NCBI RefSeq assembly: GCF_003432075.1
Contig: NZ_QWBU01000013.1
Span: 30,121-94,120, forward strand
From: Shinella sp. WSJ-2
GTDB lineage: Bacteria; Pseudomonadota; Alphaproteobacteria; Rhizobiales; Rhizobiaceae
Reading direction: 5' to 3'
Length of the DNA: 64,000 nt
The notes under the pieces were generated by a model. It was given only the letters and a program-made list of their open reading frames with translations, did not search any database and was not told the origin of the DNA. A program made the translations under genes and the position numbers. Shown here piece by piece: positions 1 to 8,291 of the stretch (position 1 is the first letter of the stretch; each line of letters opens with the position of its first letter).

Positions 1-565
1 CCTCGCCATATTCGTCCACCACGGTGGCGAAATGCTCCTGTCTGCGCAGAAAGGCGGCGAGCTGTTCCTTCAGCGTTGTCGTATCCGGCACGAACCAGGG
101 TTTTTGCGCGACCTTGGTAATGTCGAGGTTCTTCGGCTCGACACCGGGTTCGGTGAGCGCCCGCAAGAGATCCTTGGCGTGCACCACGCCGACGATATTG
201 TCGACCGATCCCGCCCAGAGCGGCATGCGCGTGTAGGGGCTTTCCAGCACGGCCTTGATGATCTCCTCCGGCGGGTCGTCTGCATCGAGGCCGCGCATGG
301 TGGTGCGATGGATCATGATGTCGGAGACTTCGAGCGCGTCGAGATCGAGCATGCCCAGCAGTTTTTCGCGGTCCGGCTTTGTCAATGCGCTCTCGGTCTG
401 CCGCCGTTCTCCCTCTGCCTCTCGCGCCTCCTGATGCGTGCGCCACAGCGTGGCGAGCGGTGCCCGAAAGCGGAAGAGCAGGATGGCAAGCGGGATCAGG
501 CCGAGAACGACCGATATCAGCAGCCACGGAAAGGGAGCGAGTGCTGCGGGCGCTTCGACGGTCAT
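1..565 (-). CDS. CorC/HlyC-family CBS-domain protein, DUF21 missing (3' end cut by window)
   Basis: The start is certain: its ATG (563-565) overlaps the aroB stop in an ATGA junction, so the two are translationally coupled. About 188 residues are visible before the window ends. Residues about 12-32 form one hydrophobic segment (PWLLISVVLGLIPLAILLF), then a charged linker, then the start of the CBS-pair region with the family-typical stretch LEVSDIMIHRTTMR and later VVHAKDLL and VVDEYGE. Rhizobial homologues downstream of aroB, as I know them, carry a four-helix DUF21 membrane domain before this region. Here it is absent and a single membrane anchor takes its place. CorC/HlyC proteins are linked to magnesium or other divalent-cation handling, and the CBS pair usually binds adenine nucleotides. 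The exact function is unknown. The C-terminal CorC_HlyC domain would lie beyond the left edge. Confidence 0.8.
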   Translation of the reverse strand, partial: MTVEAPAALAPFPWLLISVVLGLIPLAILLFRFRAPLATLWRTHQEAREAEGERRQTESALTKPDREKLLGMLDLDALEVSDIMIHRTTMRGLDADDPPEEIIKAVLESPYTRMPLWAGSVDNIVGVVHAKDLLRALTEPGVEPKNLDITKVAQKPWFVPDTTTLKEQLAAFLRRQEHFATVVDEYGE

Positions 566-1695
566 TTCGGTAGCTTTTCCTTCAGGAAAGCGACGACTTC
601 GGATTGTGGCACATCATCGGCGACGAAGGACTGGCCGACGCCGCGTGTCAGGATGAAGGTGAGTTTTCCGCCCTTCACCTTCTTGTCCTGCGCGATGGTG
701 TCCATCAGCACCTCCGCCGGCGGCAGGCCGCCGGGGATTTGCTCCATGCTGGTCGGCAGTCCGACTTCACGCAAATGTTTTTCCACGCGCTTGCCGTCGT
801 CGGGGCTGCACAGGTTCATGCGGGCGGAGAACTGGTGGGCGAGCACCATGCCGATCGAGACGCCCTCGCCATGTACGAGGCGGGCGCTGTCATACTGCGT
901 GGCGGCTTCCAGTGCATGGCCGAAGGTGTGGCCGAGATTGAGCAAAGCGCGCTGGCCGTTTTCCCGTTCGTCGGCGGCGACCACGTCAGCCTTGGCCTGG
1001 CAGCTTTTGGCGATGGCTTCGATGCGGGCATCGCCACCGGCAAAGACGGCCTGCCAGTTGTTTTCGAGCCATGCGAAGAAGTCGGGCTTGTCGATCAGGC
1101 CGTATTTGGCGACTTCGGCATAGCCGGCGCGGAATTCGCGCGGCGAGAGCGTGTCGAGCACGTCGGTATCGGCGAGCACCAGATCGGGCTGGTGGAAGAC
1201 GCCGATGAGGTTCTTGCCGTGCGGCGAGTTGATGCCCGTCTTGCCCCCCACGGAGGAATCGACCTGCGCCAGAAGCGAGGTCGGCACCTGGATGAAGCGC
1301 GAGCCACGACGCACGATGCCGGCGGCAAAGCCGGTGAGGTCGCCGATGACGCCGCCGCCCAGCGCCACGACCGCATCATTGCGCTCGATGCGAGCGGCCA
1401 GCACGCTGTCGCAGACGCTGATCAGATGCTCGAAGCTCTTGGTCTTCTCGCCTGCCGGCAGCACGAGCGAGACGGCATCGATGCCCTCCACCTTCAAGGC
1501 GGTCAGGAAATTATCGAGATAGATCGGCGCGACGTTTTCGTCGGTGATGACGGCGATCTTGCGGCCCTTGAGGCGGCCCGCAATCTCGCGGCCGGCGGCA
1601 GCGATCAGGCCGGGGCCGATCAGAATGTCGTAGGAGCGGTCGGCAAGCTCGACCCGCACGGTGCGGCGCGCGGTGGCAGTAGCGGTCATGGGCAT
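562..1695 (-). CDS. aroB: 3-dehydroquinate synthase
   Basis: AroB converts DAHP to 3-dehydroquinate, the second step of the shikimate pathway, in the cytosol, using NAD and a divalent metal. The 377-residue length is normal. Visible signatures are the glycine-rich NAD-binding stretch GGGVIGDLTGFAAG, the KYGLI segment and the metal-binding NLGHTFGHA. It lies 4 bases downstream of the aroK stop, and its own stop overlaps the start of the CorC-like gene, so aroK-aroB-corC read as one operon. ATG at 1695 is used here. A second in-frame ATG two codons later is equally possible and changes little. Confidence 0.96.
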   Translation of the reverse strand: MPMTATATARRTVRVELADRSYDILIGPGLIAAAGREIAGRLKGRKIAVITDENVAPIYLDNFLTALKVEGIDAVSLVLPAGEKTKSFEHLISVCDSVLAARIERNDAVVALGGGVIGDLTGFAAGIVRRGSRFIQVPTSLLAQVDSSVGGKTGINSPHGKNLIGVFHQPDLVLADTDVLDTLSPREFRAGYAEVAKYGLIDKPDFFAWLENNWQAVFAGGDARIEAIAKSCQAKADVVAADERENGQRALLNLGHTFGHALEAATQYDSARLVHGEGVSIGMVLAHQFSARMNLCSPDDGKRVEKHLREVGLPTSMEQIPGGLPPAEVLMDTIAQDKKVKGGKLTFILTRGVGQSFVADDVPQSEVVAFLKEKLPK

Positions 1696-1699
1696 CTCG

Positions 1700-2290
1700 T
1701 CAGGGTTTGCGGGTGGCGGTGATGGCAGCCAGCACCTCCTCCACCATGGTTTCCTTCTTCACGTCGCGCGACATCACGGTGAGATCGGCTTCCGAATAGA
1801 TCGGATAGCGGGCGTTCATGAGGTTTTCGAGCGTCTGGCGCGGGTTTTCCGTCTTGAGCAACGGGCGTGTGTCGCGCTTGTTGACGCGCTCCCAGAGCAC
1901 GTCGAGATCGGCCTTCAGCCAGACGGTGAGCCCGCCGCGCTTGATGTGCTTGCGGGTGTTGTCGTTGATATAGGCGCCGCCGCCGGTCGACACAACGCGT
2001 GGGCCGGAGCGCAGCAGGCGCTTGATGACGCGGGTTTCGAGCGCGCGGAACTCGGCCTCGCCATAAGCCGCGAACAGATCCGTGATCGACATGCGCGAGA
2101 CGCGCTCGATCTCGTGGTCGGAATCGACGAAGGGAATACCGAGCGCCTGCGCCGTCATGCGGCCGATCGCCGATTTTCCCGCACCCATCAGGCCGATCAG
2201 CACGAGGTTGCGTTTGCCGAGCGCGGCACGGGCCTCACTTGCAAGCGTGGGGGCAAGTGCGGGAGGGGCCTGGTCGGTCGGCTCTGTCAT
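1700..2290 (-). CDS. aroK: shikimate kinase
   Basis: AroK phosphorylates shikimate at the 3-hydroxyl using ATP, the fifth shikimate-pathway step. The 196-residue protein has a P-loop [11 protein letters not shown] near residues 33-43, the shikimate-binding DSDHEIE region and the STGGGAY motif, followed by a lid with RDTRPLL. The N-terminal extension of about 25 residues before the P-loop is rich in Ala and Pro and is common in rhizobial AroK. It is the first gene of the minus-strand aroK-aroB-corC operon. The opposite-facing small ORF and xerD start about 150 bases away, so this gap must hold divergent promoters. Confidence 0.95.
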   Translation of the reverse strand: MTEPTDQAPPALAPTLASEARAALGKRNLVLIGLMGAGKSAIGRMTAQALGIPFVDSDHEIERVSRMSITDLFAAYGEAEFRALETRVIKRLLRSGPRVVSTGGGAYINDNTRKHIKRGGLTVWLKADLDVLWERVNKRDTRPLLKTENPRQTLENLMNARYPIYSEADLTVMSRDVKKETMVEEVLAAITATRKP

Positions 2291-2443
2291 TGGTGTTTCC
2301 GGGGTTTCGTCCCTTTCCGTATCGACAAAAGCACCGGAAGCGTCAAGCCTGCCGCAGCCTTCATCCCGGATGTCGGCGGATACCCGGCCTTGCGCTCGGC
2401 GGGTGGCGAGGCAATATAAACGGCATCCGCCCCGGAGAATGCC

Positions 2444-2593
2444 ATGCCCACCCTGTTCCGTTTCCTGTTCTTCTGCGCCGTGATCGTCGGATCGGTCTAT
2501 GGCGTCATGGTGGCGCTGGTGACCTTCGTCGAGCCGACGGAACGCGAGGTGACGATCCGCATCCCTTCCGAACGGGTGAATCCGCAGCCATGA
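2444..2593 (+). CDS. 49-residue single-pass membrane protein upstream of xerD
   Basis: This short gene encodes a positively charged start, one hydrophobic helix (residues about 4-29, with [20 protein letters not shown]) and a polar tail of about 20 residues ending in [16 protein letters not shown] ribosome binding site precedes the ATG. Its TGA (2591-2593) overlaps the xerD ATG (2590-2592), so XerD translation is probably coupled to it. The hydrophobic pattern and the exact overlap argue that it is real. From memory, a similar tiny ORF sits between aroK and xerD in other Rhizobiaceae. No function is known to me, and nothing in it suggests an enzymatic role. Confidence 0.7.
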   Translation: MPTLFRFLFFCAVIVGSVYGVMVALVTFVEPTEREVTIRIPSERVNPQP

Positions 2594-3537
2594 GGGATCC
2601 GTCCGGGCTTCAGGTGGAATCCTTCCTCGAAATGATGAGCGCCGAGCGCGGTGCGGCGGTGAATACGCTGCAATCCTATGAGCGCGACCTCGAGGACGCG
2701 AAATCCTTTCTCAACGAGCGGAGCGTGCGCCTCACGGAGGCCATGCCGGATGACCTGCGCGCCTATCTCGGCCATCTTGCCAAGCAGGGGTTTGCCGCCT
2801 CCTCACAGGCGAGGCGGCTGTCGGCGCTCCGCCAGTTTTTCAAATTTCTGTATGGTGAGGGCCTGCGCGGCGACGATCCCACGGGCATTCTCGATGCGCC
2901 CAAGAAGGGCCGTTCGCTGCCGAAGACCCTGAGTGTCGATGACGTGACCCGTCTCATCTCGCGGGCGGAGGCGGAGGCTGCGGAGCCGGGCGGCAATCTT
3001 CTGATGAAGCGGCGCATGCATCTGCTCGTCGAACTGCTCTACGCGACGGGCATGCGTGTCAGCGAACTCGTCTCCCTGCCGGCCAGCGTTCTCGCGCAGA
3101 CCGGGCGCTTCCTCGTCGTGAAGGGCAAGGGCAACAAGGAGCGGCTGGTGCCGCTTTCGCGCGCTGCGGTGTCCGCCATGGAGGCCTACGGCGAGACGTT
3201 GGCGGCGGAGATCGGCGACGATCCGGCTGCGGGCGCTTTCCTCTTCCCGGCGCAGAGCAAGGAGGGCTTTCTGCCGCGGCAGGTCTTTGCCCGCGACCTC
3301 AAGGCGCTGGCGGGCCGGGCAGGAATTCGCGCCGCAACGCTGTCGCCGCATGTCCTTCGCCATGCTTTTGCCAGCCATCTGCTCCAGAACGGCGCGGACC
3401 TGCGCGCGGTGCAGGAACTGCTGGGCCATTCGGACATTTCGACGACACAAATCTATACGCATGTGCTGGAAGAACGGCTCCACCAACTCGTTCAGACCCA
3501 TCACCCTCTTGCCAAACAGGCAAAAAAACCGGATTAG
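2590..3537 (+). CDS. xerD: site-specific tyrosine recombinase XerD
   Basis: XerD with XerC resolves chromosome dimers at dif during division. The 315-residue protein has the N-terminal SAM-like core-binding domain (residues about 8-95, including SYERDLEDA and [10 protein letters not shown]) and the C-terminal catalytic domain. Catalytic residues can be read: Arg in GMRVSEL (about 156), Lys in KGKGNKER, His and Arg in HVLRHAF (about 254 and 257), His in LGHSDIS and the Tyr nucleophile in QIYTHV (about 289). The ATG at 2590 overlaps the upstream small gene's stop. A longer reading from 2239 has no family similarity and is rejected. accA follows 80 bases downstream. Confidence 0.94.
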   Translation: MRDPSGLQVESFLEMMSAERGAAVNTLQSYERDLEDAKSFLNERSVRLTEAMPDDLRAYLGHLAKQGFAASSQARRLSALRQFFKFLYGEGLRGDDPTGILDAPKKGRSLPKTLSVDDVTRLISRAEAEAAEPGGNLLMKRRMHLLVELLYATGMRVSELVSLPASVLAQTGRFLVVKGKGNKERLVPLSRAAVSAMEAYGETLAAEIGDDPAAGAFLFPAQSKEGFLPRQVFARDLKALAGRAGIRAATLSPHVLRHAFASHLLQNGADLRAVQELLGHSDISTTQIYTHVLEERLHQLVQTHHPLAKQAKKPD

Positions 3538-3617
3538 GACCCTTCGCCCGCGACTGGCCCCCATTTTGGCCGACACCCGCCCGGCGCGGTTTGAGCAAAC
3601 GATCGGAAACGCATCTC

Positions 3618-4571
3618 ATGCACAACTACCTCGATTTCGAAAAGCCCATCTCGGATCTCGAAGGCAAGATCCACGAGCTGAAGAAGCTCAAAGAAGAAGA
3701 TGAGAGCATCGACACGTCTGACGAGGTCGGCCGGCTGGAAGTGCGCGCCCGCGAGGCGATGGCCGACATCTATTCCAAGCTGAGCCCCTGGCAGAAGACG
3801 CAGGTTGCGCGCCACCCGCAGCGCCCGCACTTCCTCGACTACGCCCGTCAGCTCTTCGAAGAGTTCACGCCGCTGGCCGGCGACCGCAAGTTTGCCGAGG
3901 ACGAGGCGATCCAGGCCGGTCTCGGCCGCTTCCGCGGCGAAGCCGTCGCCATCATCGGCCAGGAAAAGGGCAACGACACCAAGTCGCGCCTCAAGCACAA
4001 TTTCGGCAGCGCGCGGCCGGAAGGCTACCGCAAGGCGATCCGCGTCATGGAAATGGCCGACCGCTTTGGTCTCCCGGTCATCACGCTGATCGACACCGCC
4101 GGCGCCTATCCGGGCATCGGCGCGGAAGAGCGAGGCCAGGCGGAAGCCATCGCCCGTTCGACGGAAATGTGCCTCAACATCCGCGTGCCGATCGTTTCGG
4201 TCGTGCTGGGTGAGGGCGGTTCGGGCGGCGCCATCGCGATCGCCACCGGCGACCGCGTCTACATGCTGGAACATGCGATCTACAGCGTGATCTCGCCGGA
4301 AGGCGCTGCCTCCATTCTCTGGCGCGATTCCACGCGCGCCAAGGAAGCGGCGAGCAACATGAAGATCACCGCCGAGGACCTGAAGGGCTTCGGCATCATC
4401 GACGGCATCATCCCCGAGCCTGTCGGCGGCGCACATCGCGATCCCGCCGCCGTGATCGGCCGCACCGGCGATGTGATTGCTGCGGCTATCAAGGAACTCT
4501 CGGCCAAGCCGGGCGACCAGCTGCGCAAGGACCGCCGCCAGCGATACCTGAACATCGGCCGCCAACTTTGA
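3618..4571 (+). CDS. accA: acetyl-CoA carboxylase carboxyltransferase subunit alpha
   Basis: AccA with AccD forms the carboxyltransferase that moves CO2 from biotin to acetyl-CoA, making malonyl-CoA for fatty acid synthesis. The 317-residue length is standard. Family features are the N-terminal LDFEKPISDLEGKI, the LARHP-like QVARHPQRPH segment, GRFRGEAVAIIGQEKG, the DTAGAYPGIGAEERGQAEAIA stretch around residues 160-180 and GEGGSGGAIAI, which form the CoA-binding and oxyanion-hole regions. The ATG at 3618 gives the expected N-terminus, and longer readings add non-family residues. A GC-rich hairpin follows the stop. Confidence 0.97.
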   Translation: MHNYLDFEKPISDLEGKIHELKKLKEEDESIDTSDEVGRLEVRAREAMADIYSKLSPWQKTQVARHPQRPHFLDYARQLFEEFTPLAGDRKFAEDEAIQAGLGRFRGEAVAIIGQEKGNDTKSRLKHNFGSARPEGYRKAIRVMEMADRFGLPVITLIDTAGAYPGIGAEERGQAEAIARSTEMCLNIRVPIVSVVLGEGGSGGAIAIATGDRVYMLEHAIYSVISPEGAASILWRDSTRAKEAASNMKITAEDLKGFGIIDGIIPEPVGGAHRDPAAVIGRTGDVIAAAIKELSAKPGDQLRKDRRQRYLNIGRQL

Positions 4572-4580
4572 GGCGATGAG

Positions 4581-4602
4581 GGGCGGCCCGGTGCCGCCCT
4601 TG
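4581..4602 (+). terminator. weak hairpin after accA
   Basis: GGGCGGC (4581-4587) pairs perfectly with GCCGCCC (4593-4599) over a five-base loop, ten bases after the accA stop. No T-run follows (TTGCC), so it may be an incomplete terminator or an mRNA 3' stabiliser. Confidence 0.4.
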
Positions 4603-4767
4603 CCAAATCTCGGCCACATTCCTTGTGTCTGAGAGGTTGCGGGTTTCCGGCAGCCTGGCGAAAGAATTTCCGGTTAAGAATTTATGAAGTATAAGCCGGT
4701 TACGACTGCGCGTCCGCCCGCCCGGCGCGACGGCATGCGATCTGACGATTGTTGACGGACCCTTCGA

Positions 4768-6255
4768 ATGCGCCTGACTGTTCTTGCCGCTGTATCGCTT
4801 CTCGCTGTGGCCGCCGCCGGCTGCACCAACGAGACCCTGGACACGTTCGACAAGGCCGACGTCGATCTCAAGAGGGTGTCCAGTAAGACCAATTACCAGC
4901 TCTCGCCGTCTGTGCTGTCGAAGATGTCGGCCATGAATATGGACCGCGCCTCGCCGATCATGCTGCGCATCTTCAAGGAGGAAGGCCGGCTGGAGGTCTG
5001 GAAGGCGGATCGCTCGAACCGGTTCCAGCAACTGCGCAGCTACAAGATCTGTGCCTGGTCGGGCAAACTCGGGCCCAAGATGAAGGAAGGCGACCGGCAG
5101 GCGCCGGAAGGGTTCTATCCGCTCTCCAAGGCGAATTTGAACCCGAATTCGAGCTACTTCCTGGCGATCAACACGGGTTTCCCGAACAGCTATGACCGCG
5201 CCCAGAAGGCGAGCGGCACGAACCTGATGATCCACGGCGCCTGTTCGTCGTCCGGTTGCTATTCGATGACGGACGAGCAGATGCTGGAAATCTTCGCCTT
5301 CGCGCGCGACGCCTTCGGCGGCGGCCAGTCGACCATCCAACTCCAGGCGTTCCCCTTCCGCATGACCGCGGAAAACATGGCGCGGCATCGCGACAATCCG
5401 AATATCGAATTCTGGAAGATGCTGAAGGTCGGCTACGACCATTTCGAGGTGACCAAGCGGCCGCCGGAGGTCAATGTCTGCGAGAAGAAATACGTCTTCA
5501 ACCAGCAATCCGACAAGCCGTTCTCGGCTGGCGGCGCCTGCCCGGCCATGACGACCCCCGGTGCGCTCGAATCCGCGCTCGCCAGCTACAACAAGACCTA
5601 TGCCGCGGCCTACGCCACCGCGATGCGCAAATATGACGGCACGGTGTGGATCGAGCCGTCGGAAGCCCAGCGCAAGGCGATCGTCGCCGACCAGCGCAAG
5701 GGCCGCGAACTCGCCTATGCGCCGACGGGCAATTCGCTCGATGCCGGCAAGCTGATGACCGAGCGCGAGATCGCCGAACAGAAGCGCAAGGCCGAAGAGG
5801 CCGAGCGGCGCAAGGTCGAAGCCGCCGAACGCGCGGTGCGTGAAGCCGAGGAAGCCAAGAACAAGGCTGCGGCCGACTTCGCGGCCGACGTCGCTGCCGA
5901 AAAGGCGGAAAAGCTGGCCAAGGGCGAGGGCGCCCTGCCGGTGCCGGAACAAAATCCCGGCATGGCGGCTGTCGAGAAGAAGGAAAAGAAGTCCTTCTGG
6001 CAGACTTTGACCGGAGGAAGCCAGCCGCGCAGGGTTGAAGAGGCCCAGCCAATGGTGAACGGGACGGCCGAACAGGCAACGCTTCAGGGTGGTCAGCCGT
6101 CGGTCAAGGCCGGCGAAACCGCGATCTCTGTCAACAAGACCGTTGAGACGAATACCGATGCTGTCGCCACCCTTCCCGTCGCCGGCGGCGAGGCGGGCCA
6201 GCAGGTCGTCGAAGAGACCACCAAGAAGCCGTTCTGGAAGTTTTGGCAGAAATGA
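4768..6255 (+). CDS. L,D-transpeptidase (YafK/YkuD-type) lipoprotein
   Basis: This is a predicted periplasmic L,D-transpeptidase that would act on peptidoglycan through a catalytic cysteine. The signal peptide ends in a lipobox (VAAAGC, Cys at about 19). The YkuD catalytic motif is clear: His in NLMIHGAC (about residue 157) followed by SSSGCYSM with the nucleophilic Cys. After the catalytic domain (to about residue 290) comes a long Ala/Glu/Lys-rich coiled coil (about 325-400) and a low-complexity tail ending KPFWKFWQK, a positively charged aromatic end that might touch the membrane or cell wall. At 495 residues it is long for the family because of this tail. Its stop overlaps the next gene's ATG. 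The exact cross-link made cannot be told from sequence. Confidence 0.88.
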   Translation: MRLTVLAAVSLLAVAAAGCTNETLDTFDKADVDLKRVSSKTNYQLSPSVLSKMSAMNMDRASPIMLRIFKEEGRLEVWKADRSNRFQQLRSYKICAWSGKLGPKMKEGDRQAPEGFYPLSKANLNPNSSYFLAINTGFPNSYDRAQKASGTNLMIHGACSSSGCYSMTDEQMLEIFAFARDAFGGGQSTIQLQAFPFRMTAENMARHRDNPNIEFWKMLKVGYDHFEVTKRPPEVNVCEKKYVFNQQSDKPFSAGGACPAMTTPGALESALASYNKTYAAAYATAMRKYDGTVWIEPSEAQRKAIVADQRKGRELAYAPTGNSLDAGKLMTEREIAEQKRKAEEAERRKVEAAERAVREAEEAKNKAAADFAADVAAEKAEKLAKGEGALPVPEQNPGMAAVEKKEKKSFWQTLTGGSQPRRVEEAQPMVNGTAEQATLQGGQPSVKAGETAISVNKTVETNTDAVATLPVAGGEAGQQVVEETTKKPFWKFWQK

Positions 6256-6494
6256 CCACGGCAGCCGGCGAGGCCGAAATCTACGACCTGCGCGGGCTGA
6301 AATGTCCGCTGCCGGTGATGAAGACGCGAAAGCGCCTTTCGACGATGGCGGCAGGCGCCAGCCTCTGGGTCGAGACGACGGATCCGCTTGCCGTGATCGA
6401 CATTCCGCATTTCTGCCATGAGGACGGCCACGCGCTGGAAGCCAGCGAGCGTGTCGAAGCCGGGCACCGGTTCCTGATCCGTAAGAAGATTTAG
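6252..6494 (+). CDS. TusA-like sulfurtransferase
   Basis: An 80-residue sulfur-carrier-fold protein. The family motif DLRGLKCPLPVMKTRKRL contains the sulfur-accepting Cys of the CPxP motif near residue 18. TusA-like proteins relay persulfide sulfur, for example to tRNA thiolation or molybdenum-cofactor enzymes, but the family also has paralogues of unknown role. The ATG at 6252 overlaps the L,D-transpeptidase TGA at 6253-6255, implying translational coupling. A TTG at 6243, three codons upstream, is a less likely alternative. Which sulfur pathway it serves is not shown by the context. Confidence 0.85.
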   Translation: MTTAAGEAEIYDLRGLKCPLPVMKTRKRLSTMAAGASLWVETTDPLAVIDIPHFCHEDGHALEASERVEAGHRFLIRKKI

Positions 6495-6523
6495 CGCGCG
6501 AGAGCCTCCCGAGGCTTCGGCGC

Positions 6524-7054
6524 CTATGCGGGAACGTAGGTCAGCCGGATAACGTTTTCGCCGATGCGGTCGCTTGCTGTAAGGCGCAACGGCGGCCGCG
6601 GGCCGGCAAAATACCGCTTGCCGCTGCCGACGACGAAGGGGTGCATGTACATCCTGTATTCGTCGACGAGACCAAGGTCGGTCAGGCCTTGCGCCAGTTC
6701 GGGGCCGGCAACTTCGATCACTCCATCCAGCCGCGTTTTCAGCGCGCCGACGGCTGCGCCAAGATCGCCGGTGATGAGGGTCGCATTCGGCCCGACTGAT
6801 GCCAGCGTGCGTGAGACGACCCATTTCGGCTGGCTGCGCCATGCCGTCGCATAGGCGCGTTCCTCTTCACCCCATTCGGCCTGGTCGTCGTCCCAGTAGC
6901 GCATCACCTCATACATGCGGCGGCCGTAGACGGTGCCGGCGACGCTGCTGATGTCGTCGATGAAATGGCGAAAGAGCGCGGGTTCCGGGGCAAAGGCCAT
7001 GTGATCGACATAGCCGTCCAGGGACTGGTTCAAGGCATATACGAGCTTCGCCAT
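6524..7054 (-). CDS. dihydrofolate-reductase-fold (RibD C-terminal-like) protein
   Basis: A 176-residue reductase-fold protein of the RibD_C/DfrA-like family. The N-terminus LVYALNQSLDGYVD, the KWVVSRTL strand and the late EYRMYMHPFVVGSGKRYF stretch are typical of these short 'dihydrofolate reductase family' proteins, which bind NAD(P)H. Their substrate is mostly unknown, and true folate reduction should not be assumed. It lies 41 bases downstream of the cobW stop on the same strand and could be the last gene of a carboxypeptidase-cobW-reductase transcript, though it has its own ribosome binding site (GGGAGGAG). Confidence 0.8.
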   Translation of the reverse strand: MAKLVYALNQSLDGYVDHMAFAPEPALFRHFIDDISSVAGTVYGRRMYEVMRYWDDDQAEWGEEERAYATAWRSQPKWVVSRTLASVGPNATLITGDLGAAVGALKTRLDGVIEVAGPELAQGLTDLGLVDEYRMYMHPFVVGSGKRYFAGPRPPLRLTASDRIGENVIRLTYVPA

Positions 7055-7095
7055 GCGTAAACCTCTCCTCCCGGCGGACTTCCTGGCGCCGCCTT

Positions 7096-8280
7096 CTAGA
7101 ACCGAAACCCTGGAACCGCGAGCGGGTTGTCTTCCAGGGCCGCCCGATCTGGCCGGTCGATCTTCGGCGTGCCGGTAAATGCGTCGAAGAGGTCGCGCAC
7201 GAAGGCTTCCGGCAGGTCTTTGGTGATGAGCACGAGCCGCGTGCGGCGGTCGGACGCATCCGGCCAGGCGGCAAGCCGCTCCGGCGGGTGGAACACGCTC
7301 TGCACGCCGTGCAGCACCACCGGCCGTTCAGGATTGGTCGAGAGCTGCACGATGCCCTTCATGCGCAGAAGCTTGTCGCCATGGGCGGAGCGCAGAAGAT
7401 CGACGAACAGGTCGAGCGCCATCGGGTCAATGGGCCGGTCGTGCACGATGCTGAAGGAGCGGATCGTCGCATCGTGGCGCGTCACGTCATGGGCGTGCTG
7501 GTGGCCGTGATCATGGTGATGATCGTGCCCGTGGTGGTGGTGATCATGTCCGTGGTCATGGTCGTGATGATGGTGATGGTGATGGTGATGGCCGGCGTGG
7601 CCATGGGCCTCGTCATGCAGCCAGCGGCGGACGTCGGCGATCTTGCTGCCGGGATCGTAGAGCCCGTTGGCCAGCAGGTCGGGACCGACGAGACCGGGTG
7701 TATCGACATCCGACACGAAAGCCCGCGGATTGAGCGCGGCGATTTCGCGCTTCACCGCCTCCAGCGTCACAGCGTCCGCAAGCGTCGTCTTGCTGATCAG
7801 CACGCGATCGGCAACGGCGACCTGCTTGACCGCTTCGGGATGGTTGGCCAGCGTCGAGAGGCCGTTTGCCGCATCGACGACGGTGATGACGCCATCGAGG
7901 CTGAAGGAATGGGCAAGCACGGGATTGCCCATCACCGCCTGCAGCACGGGGGCGGGATCGGCAAGGCCGGTCGTCTCGATCACCACGCGCTTCAGCGGCT
8001 GGATCTTGCCGCTCTGCATGCGGTCCATCAGGTCGGCGAGCGTATCGACCAGCTCGCCGCGGATGGTGCAGCACAGGCAGCCGTCCGAAAGCTCGATGAT
8101 GCCGTCGCCGGACTGCTCGACGAGCAAATGGTCGATGCCGACTTCACCGAACTCGTTGATGATGACAGCCGTATCGGTCAGCGTCGGGTCCTTCAGCAGA
8201 CGATTAAGCAAGGTCGTCTTGCCTGCGCCCAGAAAGCCTGTGAGCACGGAAACCGGCACACGCCGCTCGGGAAGGGTCAT
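7096..8280 (-). CDS. CobW/COG0523-family GTPase with long histidine tract
   Basis: A G3E P-loop GTPase, family members of which deliver metals (Zn, Co, Ni) to client proteins. Visible are the Walker A GFLGAGKTT (residues 15-23), the metal-binding GCLCC motif (67-71), and a segment near residues 218-262 that is almost entirely His with Asp and Gly, suited to binding zinc or nickel. The CobW C-terminal domain follows. The protein is 394 residues. It starts 11 bases after the D,D-carboxypeptidase stop on the same strand, so the two are co-transcribed. The client is unknown. Zinc is the likeliest metal from the family and His tract, but no Zur site was recognised. Confidence 0.88.
   Translation of the reverse strand: MTLPERRVPVSVLTGFLGAGKTTLLNRLLKDPTLTDTAVIINEFGEVGIDHLLVEQSGDGIIELSDGCLCCTIRGELVDTLADLMDRMQSGKIQPLKRVVIETTGLADPAPVLQAVMGNPVLAHSFSLDGVITVVDAANGLSTLANHPEAVKQVAVADRVLISKTTLADAVTLEAVKREIAALNPRAFVSDVDTPGLVGPDLLANGLYDPGSKIADVRRWLHDEAHGHAGHHHHHHHHHDHDHGHDHHHHGHDHHHDHGHQHAHDVTRHDATIRSFSIVHDRPIDPMALDLFVDLLRSAHGDKLLRMKGIVQLSTNPERPVVLHGVQSVFHPPERLAAWPDASDRRTRLVLITKDLPEAFVRDLFDAFTGTPKIDRPDRAALEDNPLAVPGFRF
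7495..7612. repeat. CAT/CAC codon-rich low-complexity tract in cobW
   Basis: Read on the plus strand, this is a GTG/ATG-rich run that includes three perfect tandem ATGGTG units starting at 7570. On the coding strand it encodes the His-rich loop of the CobW GTPase. Such triplet and hexamer runs can slip, so tract length may vary between strains without breaking the frame. Confidence 0.8.
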
Positions 8281-8291
8281 GTCTTCTCCAA

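Noticed and set aside
6495..6523. AGCCTC/GAGGCT short hairpin between the TusA-like and reductase-fold genes as a terminator.
   Set aside because: The loop is only two bases and there is no T-run; too weak to claim.
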